DNA of 64,000 nt from Carallia brachiata (taxonomy: Eukaryota; Streptophyta; Magnoliopsida; Malpighiales; Rhizophoraceae), in assembly GCA_021464245.1 (NCBI GenBank), contig JADCRB010000114.1:2852001-2916000 (forward strand). The letters are read 5' to 3'. Shown one piece after another: positions 44,311-55,700 of this stretch (position 1 is its first letter; each line of letters begins with the position of its first letter). The notes under the pieces were generated by a model. It did not search any database and was not told where the DNA came from. It saw nothing but the letters and a program-made list of their open reading frames with translations. A program made the position numbers and the translations under genes.

Positions 44311-45308
44311 CGAGGGACTCGGGGAAGATGTTCACAACAAATTGTCGGCTGTAGTTAATCTGTCCAGGTATGAGCTGCTTCTGTTGTATATGACTACACT
44401 GAAGTTTGGGGCCTTGTTTTACTCGAATAGAAGGTGTGTATGGCTTGTAGTTTAGGACTGTTAGATGAATCTGTACAGCAACATCATTCGGCTCTCTAGT
44501 GTCTAACTTGTAGAAATGCTCCCCAAGGAAAGCTAATTTTGGTTTTTGGCCTTTTTTAATGCTAATGGTGATTATAATCTGTCCTGTACTATTCATAAAT
44601 ATAATCATCATTCCTTGTACATTTGGATGGTAATATCAAATGTGATGTACAAGAATAGATTACCTCCAATGTTCAAGTGGAATTACATTTTCCTCTTGAC
44701 GTCTATGACTTTAATTTTGCTCTTCAACTGTTTGAAACTAACCAATTGCTTCACTCAGTAAAAATTTCATCTTAAGAAATTGTGATACTTGAAGGGGGAA
44801 TCATTGACCCTATTTTTGAAAGCTATTACAGTTACCAGACAATGAACCAAATCTGATTATCTTTACTAGGATAGCCGTGCGTGCATTTCAAAACTTCAAT
44901 TAGAAAATGCCATCTCAAACTGGATAATCCAGACTTTGGAAGTTAGTAGATAAAAAAAAAATCGATTTTCTCAGTCACCAACACATACCCTTTAATTAAC
45001 TGCGACATCAAAATGCATCTCATGGCAATTATGATACTCTTAATAAGTGGGATTGAAGTATCCGAAGCGAGTGTGCCGCACCTCTGAAATTGAATCTCAG
45101 CATGTGCATCAACTCCTAAATAATAGAAAAAAACATGCTGGCTTCATATGAAGTACTGTGTTTCTAGTGCTCATAATTGTGAGTCTTCTCTATGAAGAAG
45201 GTCCCTGATTTGACTCATCTCAATGAGGTATCTTTTCCCCGTATCCACAAAAAAACTGGAACTGAATCTATATAGATGACAGGCTGTGAAACCTTGAGGC
45301 TAAGAAAA
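44311..45308. other. 3' flank of the P4-ATPase gene
   Basis: Probable 3' UTR to about 44650, then intergenic DNA without a recognised feature. Confidence 0.6.
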
Positions 45309-45578
45309 TCAGGTAGCAGATTTTGCCATGATGTCTGCAAACTCATTACAACTAATGACACCATCCCCATTTGTGTCAGCCACCCCTCATCATCTCCACT
45401 AGCTCATGGTAAGACAAAGGATGATCCATCTTAACCATGGATCCCGCAATTCCAGCAACAGTGATGTATCCATTGCCATCGAGGTCAAAATATCTGAAAA
45501 ACCTTAAACGACTGCTCTTGGTTGACCAGGACTGCCTTAACCACTTCATCAAAATGGTTGGCATTTTTCTACCGTCCA
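45309..45578 (-). pseudogene. 3' half of a CML15/16-like calmodulin gene
   Basis: On the minus strand the sequence resumes a calmodulin-like protein at FDEVVKAVLVNQEQ, continues with a third EF-hand (FDLDGNGYITVAGIAGSM) and a fourth (ADTNGDGVISCNEFADIMAKSAT, then TGA at 45311-45309). Two frame breaks are visible: one after QSFKVF and one after ELVEMMR, where an extra base puts the fourth hand in another frame. The matching 5' half lies at 48291-48480 on the same strand. The match to the CML15/16 subgroup rests on the linker and the EF-hand 3-4 sequence. Not functional as read. Confidence 0.8.
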
Positions 45579-46720
45579 AGCTGCGTCATTTGACATATGG
45601 TGGATGCGGCCGCTGTCAATCAACCAAGATTCCGCCGCGCTTTCAGCTGCTATGTTTGTTGCTACAAACAATTGTTCATCTTGTTGTTGGTTTTGCACCA
45701 CTTGAGCCTGCTGAGTGCCTTTGCTTTTGCATACTTTTGCCATATGTCGTAGTTTTTTCAACAAATTCTGCATTGTACAACTGGTCTAAACCAGCAAGAT
45801 CTCTCAGGATGCCCAGTCCTCTTGCAATGTCGGCAAGGTGGATATCCTTGTCTCTTGTTCTCTCCTTCCTTGCTGCTTTCACCATCCGTTTTCTCCTTGT
45901 CTTTCTTTCTGCTTCTTAACACCTCCACTTTGCTTTTTCTTTGCTCTTTGCAATCAAGGCAGCTTCAGTTGCATCCCTTTGCCCGATGGCCCTTCTCAGC
46001 TCCAGAGCCTGGAGTGCATCTACAAGTTCAACTAAAGTGATCTTACTCAAATCTTTGGAATCTTCTAAAGAAGAAACCTTGGAGTCGTATTTTGCTGGGA
46101 GACAAACAAGCACTTTCTCCACAATCCTTCGGTCTGTCAATTCTGCCCCAAGCAACCTGATTTCACTAACAGTTTTCATGAGCCTATCAACAAATTCCTT
46201 TACTGATTCAGTGTCCTTCATCTTGACAGCCTCAAATTGCCTCCTCAGATCTAGAAGCTGCCTGCTCCTTGTCTTATCACTGCCAAAAAACTCTTCTTTC
46301 AACTCATCCCAAGCCTCCTTTGCACCCTGACATTCCCTAATTCTGGTAAAGACTGCATCTGACACCCCAGCATGTATGCAAGTGAGAGCCCTATAAACCC
46401 TGGCTTGTTCTGCAGTATGGTATTTAATTTAAGCCACTGTTGGGTTGTTGGGGAGGTCTGGGACTTGATCTCCATTCTCCACTATCTTCCAGAGGTCTAG
46501 AGACCCCATGTAAGCTTTCATCTTTACTGCCCAAACAGGGTAGTTTTCACCTGAAAAAACAGGTGGTGCTGGTACGGGAAAAGAGCTTGAAGAAGCCATT
46601 ATAAATCACTCAAGAGTGTTTAAGGTCTTATGGTGGCGTTGCACTCTTGGGTTTTCTCTCACTCAAGCCTTGAACACAGCCGCAGGTACTTTGAGACCCT
46701 TGTAGCTCTGATCCAAAGAA
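45579..46720 (-). mobile_element. Ty1/copia gag fragment with primer-binding site
   Basis: Minus strand: a tRNA-Met-like primer-binding site (TTGGATCAGAGC, about 46716-46705) precedes a gag ORF from ATG 46599 (MASSSSSFPVPAPPVFSGEN), followed by the UBN2-type gag core (WDELKEEFFGSDKTRSRQLL ... LPAKYDSKVSSLEDS), a zinc knuckle CRHCKRTGHPERSC and the protease start SWLIDSG. Stops interrupt it near 46425 and 45916, and frames shift around the knuckle. Integrase, reverse transcriptase and RNase H are missing: the element stops within protease, exactly where the CML sequence resumes. It is therefore a 3'-truncated remnant inserted in the CML gene. This is a plant endogenous retrotransposon. Confidence 0.85.
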
Positions 46721-48290
46721 AAAATTGTATGAAAATCATGTGATTATAAATAGTAAAATTTTCAAATTAAATTTTTTTCTAACCATTTTCTAACAAAAAC
46801 AAACCAAGCATATAGGTTTAGAACTCTTTTGGGAAGTTAAATGGGTCTCTTTGGCATGCTTGAAACAAGCTAGCCATGTGTAAGGAGAATTCTGATCCCA
46901 AGCAAGTGATTGAGGTGGATATGAAGCTGTATAATGACTTCCACGGTGCTACAAAGAGTCCAGAAGTGCTCCTTAACTTAGGTTATTTGAATAAGTTAAA
47001 AATGAGTAAAAAAAATTAAAAAGTAAATTTATTATTTGAATATTGTGAGAATATATGATAAAAGAAAATTAATATTTATAAAATAATATTTATATCCTTA
47101 ACTTTTTTAAGCTTAGTCATTTTTTATGGATATATGGAAAGGGTATATTGGTAATTTAATAAAAAAATAAAGAACGCCTTTTTTCCTTCCACCTTTCTCG
47201 TCGAACGATTGTGAAAAGTGGGCATGAGAAAGAAAAACTTTTGAGTTTTCCAATGTATTTTCATTCACATAAAATTTCAAAGGACACTACTACTACGTGG
47301 TGAAATAATTTAGTAGTTAAATTATGATCATATAATTAATAATATTTTTTATATAATATAATTAAAAAATGTATAATAAAAAATAATTTTATATTTTTAT
47401 TACATATTTTAATATTTTAATTGTATAAAAAATACTACTGATTACAATATGACAATAATTTAACCACCAATCTGTTTAGTCACTAAAAATTTTCAAATTT
47501 GAAATAAGAGAAAATTCTATTTTTTTATCATCCCTTATCTTTCTCGAGCTTTCTTTAACACCTTTTTCTTACAATTCCAAACAACGTGTAAGGGAGTTTT
47601 GTGCATAATCAAAGTATAATAATGATCAATAAAAGTATGCTGGCCATGTCTGCAAGCTGACCGTGTAGAACAGAAGAAGTAGCAGATGCTGTAAAAGTGT
47701 AGCAACAGTGGCAGCAAAGCTTCTGTGAATGGAATCTTTTTGAGTTCATAGTTTTATATGTTATTTTGATAGTGAAAGTCAAGATGTGATGATAGTGATT
47801 AGGGAGTTTTACTTGTAAGTGTTAACAAAAAAAGTATATTTTATCTTATTCAAAAAGCATTGTAAGTCTCCAGACATAGGAGCTCATCTGCAAAAATAAA
47901 GATTTTAGTTCTCTCTGCAATCTTTCTTTCTCAATTTCATTGGTTCTGAACTCCTAAACCCAAAAAAAATAATGTTTCTAATCCAAGCAAGCTGTCCAGA
48001 CCACAGCTTTGCCGTCAACTACTCCAACTATCTCTGACATGCTGCTATTTTAACCACTAACACTTCAACTCATTAAATTAAGGTTATACATTAATTACTT
48101 GAACTAGACACTTAATAAATACAAGTTACGTATTAACCAATTCATCATTACACATAACAAAAACAACGAAGCTGCTGTGCTTCTGATGTGCTGCCATGCT
48201 GCTGGTGTTGCTGTCAAGAACTTGCTGCAACTAAGTGTGATCATCTTCTTCAATGTGGGAGACCACGAACAAAAATCAATATATATATAT
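46721..48290. other. Probable LTR or flank of the copia remnant, with nested MITE
   Basis: This lies between the copia primer-binding site and the 5' half of the split CML gene, so a 5' LTR is expected here. I could not define its ends because no second LTR survives for comparison. A foldback MITE sits at about 47296-47487. The minus-strand ORF 47535-47717 is not recognised. Confidence 0.4.
47296..47487. mobile_element. Small foldback MITE
   Basis: The left arm AGTAGTTAAATTATGATCAT and the reverse complement of the right arm GGTGGTTAAATTATTGTCAT pair for about 47 bp, continuing through TAATA/TAGTA TTTTTTATA. The interior is almost pure AT. The element appears nested in the copia-derived region. 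The outer boundary is uncertain by about 15 bases. Confidence 0.55.
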
Positions 48291-48480
48291 TGCCTTTTGC
48301 GTTCATGTTTGCAAAGCGTAAGATTGAGCTGGTCCCCTGTGGGCTTGAGGCCAAGAGAACAAAGAAACGTGGCGAGCTCTAGCTGCGTGATGAGGCTGTT
48401 GTCCGCATCCATGTCAGAGTGCGCGAAATGTCCTTGAGCTGATTGAGCTTTGTAGGAGAGATTTTGCCAGTGATTGGCAT
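48291..48480 (-). pseudogene. 5' half of the split CML15/16-like calmodulin gene
   Basis: ATG at 48480 opens MPITGKISPTKLNQLKDI, then the first EF-hand (HSDMDADNSLITQLELATFL) and CSLGLKPTGDQLNL. A base is missing in the codons after LKDI and the frame shifts again before an ANMNAKGN-like loop of EF-hand 2. Homology stops at about 48291 in an ATATAT tract. The rest of EF-hand 2 onward is found at 45578-45309, so the coding sequence was interrupted by the copia-derived DNA between them. Upstream at 48481-49198 is its former 5' flank. Confidence 0.8.
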
Positions 48481-49198
48481 TGAGACATTGTTGTTGTTGT
48501 TCAACGGAACTATATTCAGGCGATGCGAATTCTTGGAATTCTATATTTGTTGATATTTTTGAGCTGTCATGGGGAAATTGATATGAAGTTCAATGCTTCT
48601 GCTAACTGTTCAATATTCTTGAGAAACTGGAATTCAGTTGGGTGGTTATCTGTGCATTTTTTCAATTGATTGACCCTTGAGGTGAGTGGTTGAGTGGTAA
48701 AAAAATTTAAAAGATGTTCAGGGTGTGCACTTAACTCAAAGCTCCTAATTCTTACTTTGATTAATAGTCAACCGCACCAATATTGTAAATTTGGTAATCA
48801 TATTCACTTAGAGTTGGATGGACCCCCAGTCTTTAAGTATCATTTACACCAAATTTCAGACATATAGTGCTGCATTTGGACATCAGACAACAAAACGCTG
48901 GTTCTGGATTCCAACAACATAAGAAAAACCAGAGTCCAACAAAGATACTGACAATTGGAAAACATATCATGCCTTCCATTCAATGTTTAGCTGAGATGGC
49001 TGAAAAGAAAAACCTGTGCCAACCTTGTGGCCAAACAAAAGCATGTTTTTAATCAAATGTACCTAGTGCCTAACCAATAAAAAGAGGGTGTCTCAAGGCA
49101 GTGAGACTTCTACACTGTGGAGTTTCAATAAATTAAATATATGCAGTCTTTACTATTATGTTCATGAAGAGATTGTTTTAAGACTTAAACCTAAAGAA
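48481..49198. other. Intergenic stretch
   Basis: Former 5' flank of the broken CML gene and 3' flank of the next minus-strand gene. Nothing else is recognised; the plus-strand ORF 48867-49052 lacks coding character. Confidence 0.5.
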
Positions 49199-49705
49199 TC
49201 AATGTGAATGTCTCAATGAAGTAACTGTATCAACTAATTCAATCTGTTGGAACTGTACAACACCTAAATCAGATTTCTGTCTAGCTATAGCATCTGCTGA
49301 GAAGACCCCTGTAACCTCCTTACCCCAAAAGCTTCCAAATGCAAATTCACCCTTTTGAGAAAGCTCCCATAAAACCTTGTCGACTTCCCCCATACAATTC
49401 TCATCATAACCGTGGTCTTTTTCCATACAACACTGGTAACCATGGTCTTCTCCAGGGACAACCTCAGGAATTTTTATAGACCATTCATGAATGTCTTTGA
49501 GCTCGCCCTGAAATCCATCATCTATGGACTCTATTCTCTTCTCTTTCTTTCTATTATGAAGCTTCTGCTTAACGTATTCTTTGGCCTTTAAGAAAAGATT
49601 GCAAGGAAGTTTAATGAAGATCAAGATCATGATTTGTATGATCCAGCATTGGCAGCAACAAGATAATGCCACACAATCGGAGGCAAGCATGCTGCATTCT
49701 GCCAT
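49199..49705 (-). CDS. Uncharacterised plant protein, 168 aa
   Basis: A single-exon intact ORF, MAECSMLASDCVALSCCCQC. Residues 10-40 form a Cys-rich hydrophobic stretch (CCCQCWIIQIMILIFIKLP) that may be a membrane anchor or palmitoylated region. A basic segment follows (KAKEYVKQKLHNRKKEKR), and then an acidic C-terminal half with MGEVDKVLWELSQKGEFAFGSFWGKE. I believe homologues of this layout exist across eudicots, but I know no function. The stop of an upstream open frame lies only two bases before this ATG (49710-49708), so the 5' leader is peculiar; see the neighbouring hypothetical gene. The ATG has a good plant context (GCCATGGC). Confidence 0.7.
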   Translation of the reverse strand: MAECSMLASDCVALSCCCQCWIIQIMILIFIKLPCNLFLKAKEYVKQKLHNRKKEKRIESIDDGFQGELKDIHEWSIKIPEVVPGEDHGYQCCMEKDHGYDENCMGEVDKVLWELSQKGEFAFGSFWGKEVTGVFSADAIARQKSDLGVVQFQQIELVDTVTSLRHSH

Positions 49706-49707
49706 GG

Positions 49708-52700
49708 CTATGTAAGATGAAGGGATGAAGGTGATGCTGGTGTAGAAAACTGGCTAACTGAAGTCATGTCTTGATAAGAACATGTCCCTTGCCCTGACAT
49801 AAGGGAATTAGAAAGTGTCAAGAAAAGGCTTAAAAAGGTGACCATTAGTGACGAAAATGATTTCAAATTTCTGTTGTCTGAAAATGAAAATAAATGCAGA
49901 TGTAGCTTCCACTCAAGGCCGTTGTGTACAACACAATGTTTCAAGCAAAGAAAGCAGAGGCTATCCTAATCTTGTTTCATGAAATATAGTTCTCTTTGGA
50001 ATGAGAAGGATGCCTGGTCCTGGATGGATGACCTCAAGCCTTGTTTTGGACTCCTGATTTTTGTCTTTAGGACCTTGACATTGGTGGCGATTTTTCCTTT
50101 TTTCTTACTTTTCTCTGATAAATATTAGCAGAATATGGTGTATTTACAACTGATATCCCTAATTTTGAAAATTACAAAAAACATACTAAGTTTTGTTTGC
50201 GGTTATAATAAACATATTCCGTCAAGTGGCCGTTAGTAAAAGTTGTTTTTAATTGCAAAAATACCATTATAAATGGGCTAAAGGTCTAAAATGCCCTCAA
50301 ATGTACAATACCCAAAAAAATAGCCGTTGCACCATTGTTTTTGCAGCTAAAAAAATAACAAAAAGAACAAAAGTGGCCGTTGGAGCTTTTTTCCATATAT
50401 ATCCAAAAGACAAAATTAGGATCTTCATTCATTTTCTTCAACAGCTTCCATTCTTTCTCTTTCATCTCCATTAGTAGCTTCTTAAAACCCCTTCCCTTCT
50501 TCTTCTTCATCACTCCAACCTAATCACAAGGTCAAATGTCTCATTCTACCACAAGCTCAAATATGTTTGAAGGGCCAAAGTTCAAGAATATACAATGCAG
50601 AGCATGCAACAAATGAGCAACAGTGAGAGTATCAGAGTCAGAAAAGAACAAAAATAGGTTGTATTATTGCTGTGAAGAGAAAAATTGTAGTGCTTCATTC
50701 CTAGGTTGGTGTCTACCACTTAATAGATACAATGATTATAATAATGCAACTATGATTAGGGAACAACAAGTGGAAGCAAGTGCCATAGTTGCAGAATCGC
50801 AAACAATGAGAGGAGATTTTAGAGAGATATATGTGAAGATACACACCATGGACATGACAACCCAAACAGTTAAGATGCTTGTAATACTACTTTTTTTCTT
50901 ACTGTTGTATTAAATGTCTTAGTGATTGTAATACTTTGCATTAAGTAAAAAAGTACCCCATAAATGTCAGTTTGAAGTTTGTGAAACTGTTGGTTGTGAT
51001 TGTGGAGTGTAAGTCTTCTGGGAAGCTATGGGTTGTGCTTGTGAATTCTGGGATGCATCTCTCTTGTTAGTTTTTTCCTTCTTGTTTGCCTGAGAAAAAA
51101 ACATCTATTAGTAATATTTGGTTATTGATTTATTATAAAAAGTAATTGAAAATTCTGTCAGTTTTTTACTTCTTTCATTTGAAGTTGGTATTCTCTTTGA
51201 TTTGGGATTGGAATTACTAGGTCTAGGTTGTTCATTCCCTTCAGTTGTCACTTGTTCATTACTTTGTTTGGATAGTTTCTACATAAAAGCAAATGAAAGT
51301 GATAATCTGACAACATAAATATTATCAAGAATCTTGAAAACAAAACTAATTACCTCACTGCATCCTCTTGCATTATGACCATACTTCTTATAGATACCAC
51401 ATTTCACTGTTGCTGCTATTGTTCTCTCTGGTTTTTCTTCTTCTTTCTCTCTTGTTCTAATTCTTTTTGGCCTCCCAACGGATCTCTTCAATTTAGGTGC
51501 TTGGATTTTTTTAGCTCCTTCAACAGGGTCTAAATTGCCCTCATAAAGTGGATGGACAACTTCTTTATGTGCTGCCATATACTTTTTGATAGTGTAGACT
51601 TCATCACAATAGTCCTCCAAGTTTGTCCTTATGTAGCCCACACAACAAGCTACATGCTTACAAGGAATTCCTGAAATCTCCCACTTTTTACAACTACAAG
51701 TACCCCTCAACAAACAAACTGAATACTTTTCAATGTCATCCATCACTTGAAACTCATCTTGGCTAGCTGAAACAATCTACAAATGCCTTGCTTGAGCAGA
51801 AATCTTCTCAAATCTAGACCGTACTCTCTTTGTCACTTTTCCCTCCCAACTTGCTGCCTTTGCATATCTTTTATGCAATCGAGCCATAATCTTAATTCTA
51901 ATATTTTCCAAGAGGGTCAGCACTGGTTTATTCTTAAATTTTCCTATCCAATGATTGAAGGATTCTGTCATGTTGTTAGTCACATGATCACTCTTGAGCA
52001 GAAATCTTCTCCAATCTAGACCTTACCCTCTTTGTCACTTTTCCCTCCCAACTTGCTGCCTTTGAATATCTTTTATGCAATCGAGCCATAATCTTAATTC
52101 TAATATTTTCCAAGAGGGTCAACACTGGTTTATTCCTAAATTTTCCTATCCAATGATTGAAGGATTCTGTCATGTTGTTAGTCACATGATCACTCTTGAG
52201 CAGAAATCTTCTCCAATCTAGACCTTACCCTCTTTGTCACTTTTCCCTCCCAACTTGCTGCCTTTGAATATCTTTTATGCAATCGAGCCATAATCTTAAT
52301 TCTAATATTTTCCAAGAGGGTCAACACTGGTTTATTCCTAAATTTTCCTATCCAATGATTGAAGGATTCTGTCATATTGTTAGTCACATGATCACTCTTG
52401 ACTTCTGGATCAAACCTCCATCTCTGCCATTGAATACTTTATAGCTTGAGGATCTTTAGACACATCAGCAATCTCCTTCATGGCCTTCAAGTGATTTACA
52501 TAACAGTAGGCCTTGCTGTCTTTCCAGAACAATTCTCTCAACTCCACACCAGGCCACTTAGACCTAAAATTGGCATATATATGCTTAGCACACTTTCTGT
52601 GCATTGCATTAGACCAATTATTTACAGCATTAATGATACCTTAAATGAATTTAAAAAACACAATTATCAGCTTATATGGAGAAAACAGTTTGACATTATT

Positions 52701-55700
52701 AACCTCAACAAACAATAATAAAAATAAAATTTACCTTTTGCCTATCAGACATAAAGGTTGGAGGCTTCCCCTTCATTACTTTCCAATACATGTGTACAGT
52801 AGGTCATAAACCACTCCCAAGATGCATTGCATTCTTTTTCAACAATAGCATAAGCAATAGGGAATATTCCCTTGTTGCCATCAACAGACACAGCACACAA
52901 AAGTGAACCAGTGAATGGTCCCTTCAAATGGCAGCCATCAAGACCTATAAAAGGTCTACAACCAGCAATGAAACCATTATGCATGCCTTTAATGCAATGA
53001 ATATCCTTTGAAAAATAGGAGGAGAATTGTCATTTGATCAGTCTTCACCTTATACCCAAACTTAACAACTGATCCTGATTAGTTTGAAGCAACATATCAG
53101 CATATATGGGTAATTTCAAGAAGGAGTCATGGTGGGATCCATCTATCAATTCCATGGCCTTTTGCTTTCCCTCCATACCTTGCATAGCTAGGTTTACCCC
53201 ATATGGCTCTTTAAGAGCCTTGAACATTAATTCTTTACTCATATTCATATCTGCTCTAAGAGATGGTAGTAAAACCCTAGCTATCCATTTAGAAGTTGCA
53301 CTCCTAACTTTTTTAACCCTTACACATGAGTGATTGATTGAGTTGTAATCTCCTCACCAAGAAAGCCTTACTTCCAGGGATCACAAAGGCACATATGTAG
53401 AACTCACATTTACTATCTTCGCATCTCATGCCAACTGCCTCTTTTTGGTTCTTTGTTGTTCTCAAATTCACCCCTTCCCATACTTGATATTCTCTCATAA
53501 CCTCTCTAAACTCATAAACAGACCTAAACAAGTGTCTATTTTGTAGTTTTACCTTTCCTCCATCTGAGTATTTGAAAGGAATCCCCTTAAATCCATAACC
53601 TGAATTACACTTCTACATCCTTATTTTCTTTTCAACTCCATCTTCCTCTACTGAAAGCTCTCCATCAGAACCAGACAAATCTGATTCTGTGATCCTATCT
53701 TCATCACCCTCTACCTCACTTGCACTGCCACTATCTAGTCCCACACCATCCCCTCCAACTATACCATCTATAATGTCATCTTGCAGTTTAAATTCATCAA
53801 CTACATCCTTAAGCCACTCTTCATCACTCTCTGTAAACTCATACTCTTCATCAGAGGGTGCAAAATCTAAATCCTCACTATCACTCTGCTCATTATTCCC
53901 ATCATTTTCCTCATATTGTACAGGCCTAACTATTCTTTTCTTTTTAATTTTTTCAGGTTGTGACTTTTTATACCTTGGTCTCCCATGTTTGGTTTTCCCT
54001 TGCAGTGGACTCTTTAGTGGCAGTGTTTGGTTTTCTCTTGCCAATTGGGTCTGTTTTGTTGCAACTTTTTGGTGGACTTTTTTGCGCATGGCTTGCTGAC
54101 TCAGATGGGTCAGCAGTTGTTGGTGTTTGGTTTATAATATTCTGTTTTGTTTGTAGACTCTTAATAGGTGACACTATTTTTGTACACAAATGTTTTATCC
54201 TTGGACTCTTCCCTATATTTAGACTTTTCCCTATGTTTGATTGTACATTTTCTGTTCTAACAGGGGAATTTGGCCTAACAGCAACATCATCATCACAAGC
54301 ATCATCAACATCAGCATCACATGCATCATCTATAGCATCATCATCAACATTATCATCACTACTATCATCACAACTATCATCACTAAAATCACTCAATTGT
54401 AGGGTTAAAGAAATAGTTTTGGGAATAATTTTACCATTCTCCTGCTGTGATACTCTAAAAGATGGTGGCAGCTTATATGCGAGAGGTTCTGCAGTAGAAT
54501 CTTCTTCTAAAAATAAGTGCAGAATGTTAACTTCATTCTCCTCAATAGCTTTCATCAAGTCCCCATCACTTCTAATACCGTAGCCCTTAGCAGTCCTTAG
54601 TGTGAAACCTCCTGTCTCAATGTCTAACCACTGCTTGCATGTATTGAATAAATCCATAATGAATGCATAGTCCCATTCTGGATAGGCAACGTAGTCCTCT
54701 TTGTCTCCATAGTGGACCACAAGTCTAACCATTGTGGTCCCTTATACCTGTCAACATGCAGACAAGCATTAGACCAAAAAAAAAAAGGAAAACGACAACA
54801 CAACAAACCATTAACTTCCTCAAAAGTCATACCCACTACTGTTATGGTCACAGAAAATTAATTTAAAATCAATATTTGAGGAAACAATCAAGAAATTTAT
54901 TCTTAGCCTAAGAGAAAATATCCTCTAAACCCTAAAATGCCACTTCCCAGATCGAAAACACATATATATATTTCACACGCATAGACAAATCCTCACTTAA
55001 ATGGGTTATTTTGATGTACAAATTATCAATTTCAACCATCGATTCTATTTTCTAAACAAAAAATTTATTTTGGACCCTAACGTTAACCTTAAATCGACAC
55101 CATCCCAATAATCGACCAAATAACACAGATAAACTAATAAATCGACATCAAGAACCCTAAATTACTCACAAATTACTTCGTTTGAAGTGAAATCAGATGT
55201 TTTCTAGCCAAATCGAAGGGTTTCTCTTCAGGGTTCCTTTTTTCGGTGGAGAGAAATTGGGAAAAATTGACTGACGGCTTGGTTGCAAATGATTTTAAGT
55301 TTTTTTCTTACTTATATATATGGGGGCATTATGATCATTTTACACTTTCCGTCACAGTTGACTAATGACTGTTAGTCAGAGTATGTTTTTTGTAATTTTC
55401 AAAATTAGGGGATGTCAGTTGTAAATACATCTTATTTTCAGGGTGACAAATGTAAATTACTCGATAAATGTTCGCAGAAACTTATTTCCAGTGTGAAATG
55501 AATATGGATTTCGACCACTTACATTGAGCTGTAGCACCATAGGATCCATAATTTGTCATCATCGATGATGATGCAACTTTTTCCTGAACGTGGTTTCGAG
55601 TCTTATTACTTTGTTCTTCTAGCTTTGATTGACCTTGATTCCAACATTTGAACTCATCTTCCTTAATGGCTGATGAGCTAAAGCCTAATCTCTTCCTTAC

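Larger units (their letters stand above)
50134..55462. mobile_element. Mutator-like element (MULE), 5.3 kb, decayed
   Basis: The ends carry terminal inverted repeats: TGTATTTACAACTGATATCC and onward (50139-50187) matches the reverse complement of 55380-55429 over about 49 bp with one substitution and one indel. The outermost right-hand 30 bases are not matched on the left. Inside are a minus-strand MuDR-type transposase relic (51279-54732) and a plus-strand GRF-type zinc-finger ORF (50536-50913), the two-gene layout of some autonomous plant MULEs. Stops and frameshifts make it non-autonomous now. A near-perfect 17-bp direct repeat flanks it. Confidence 0.85.
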
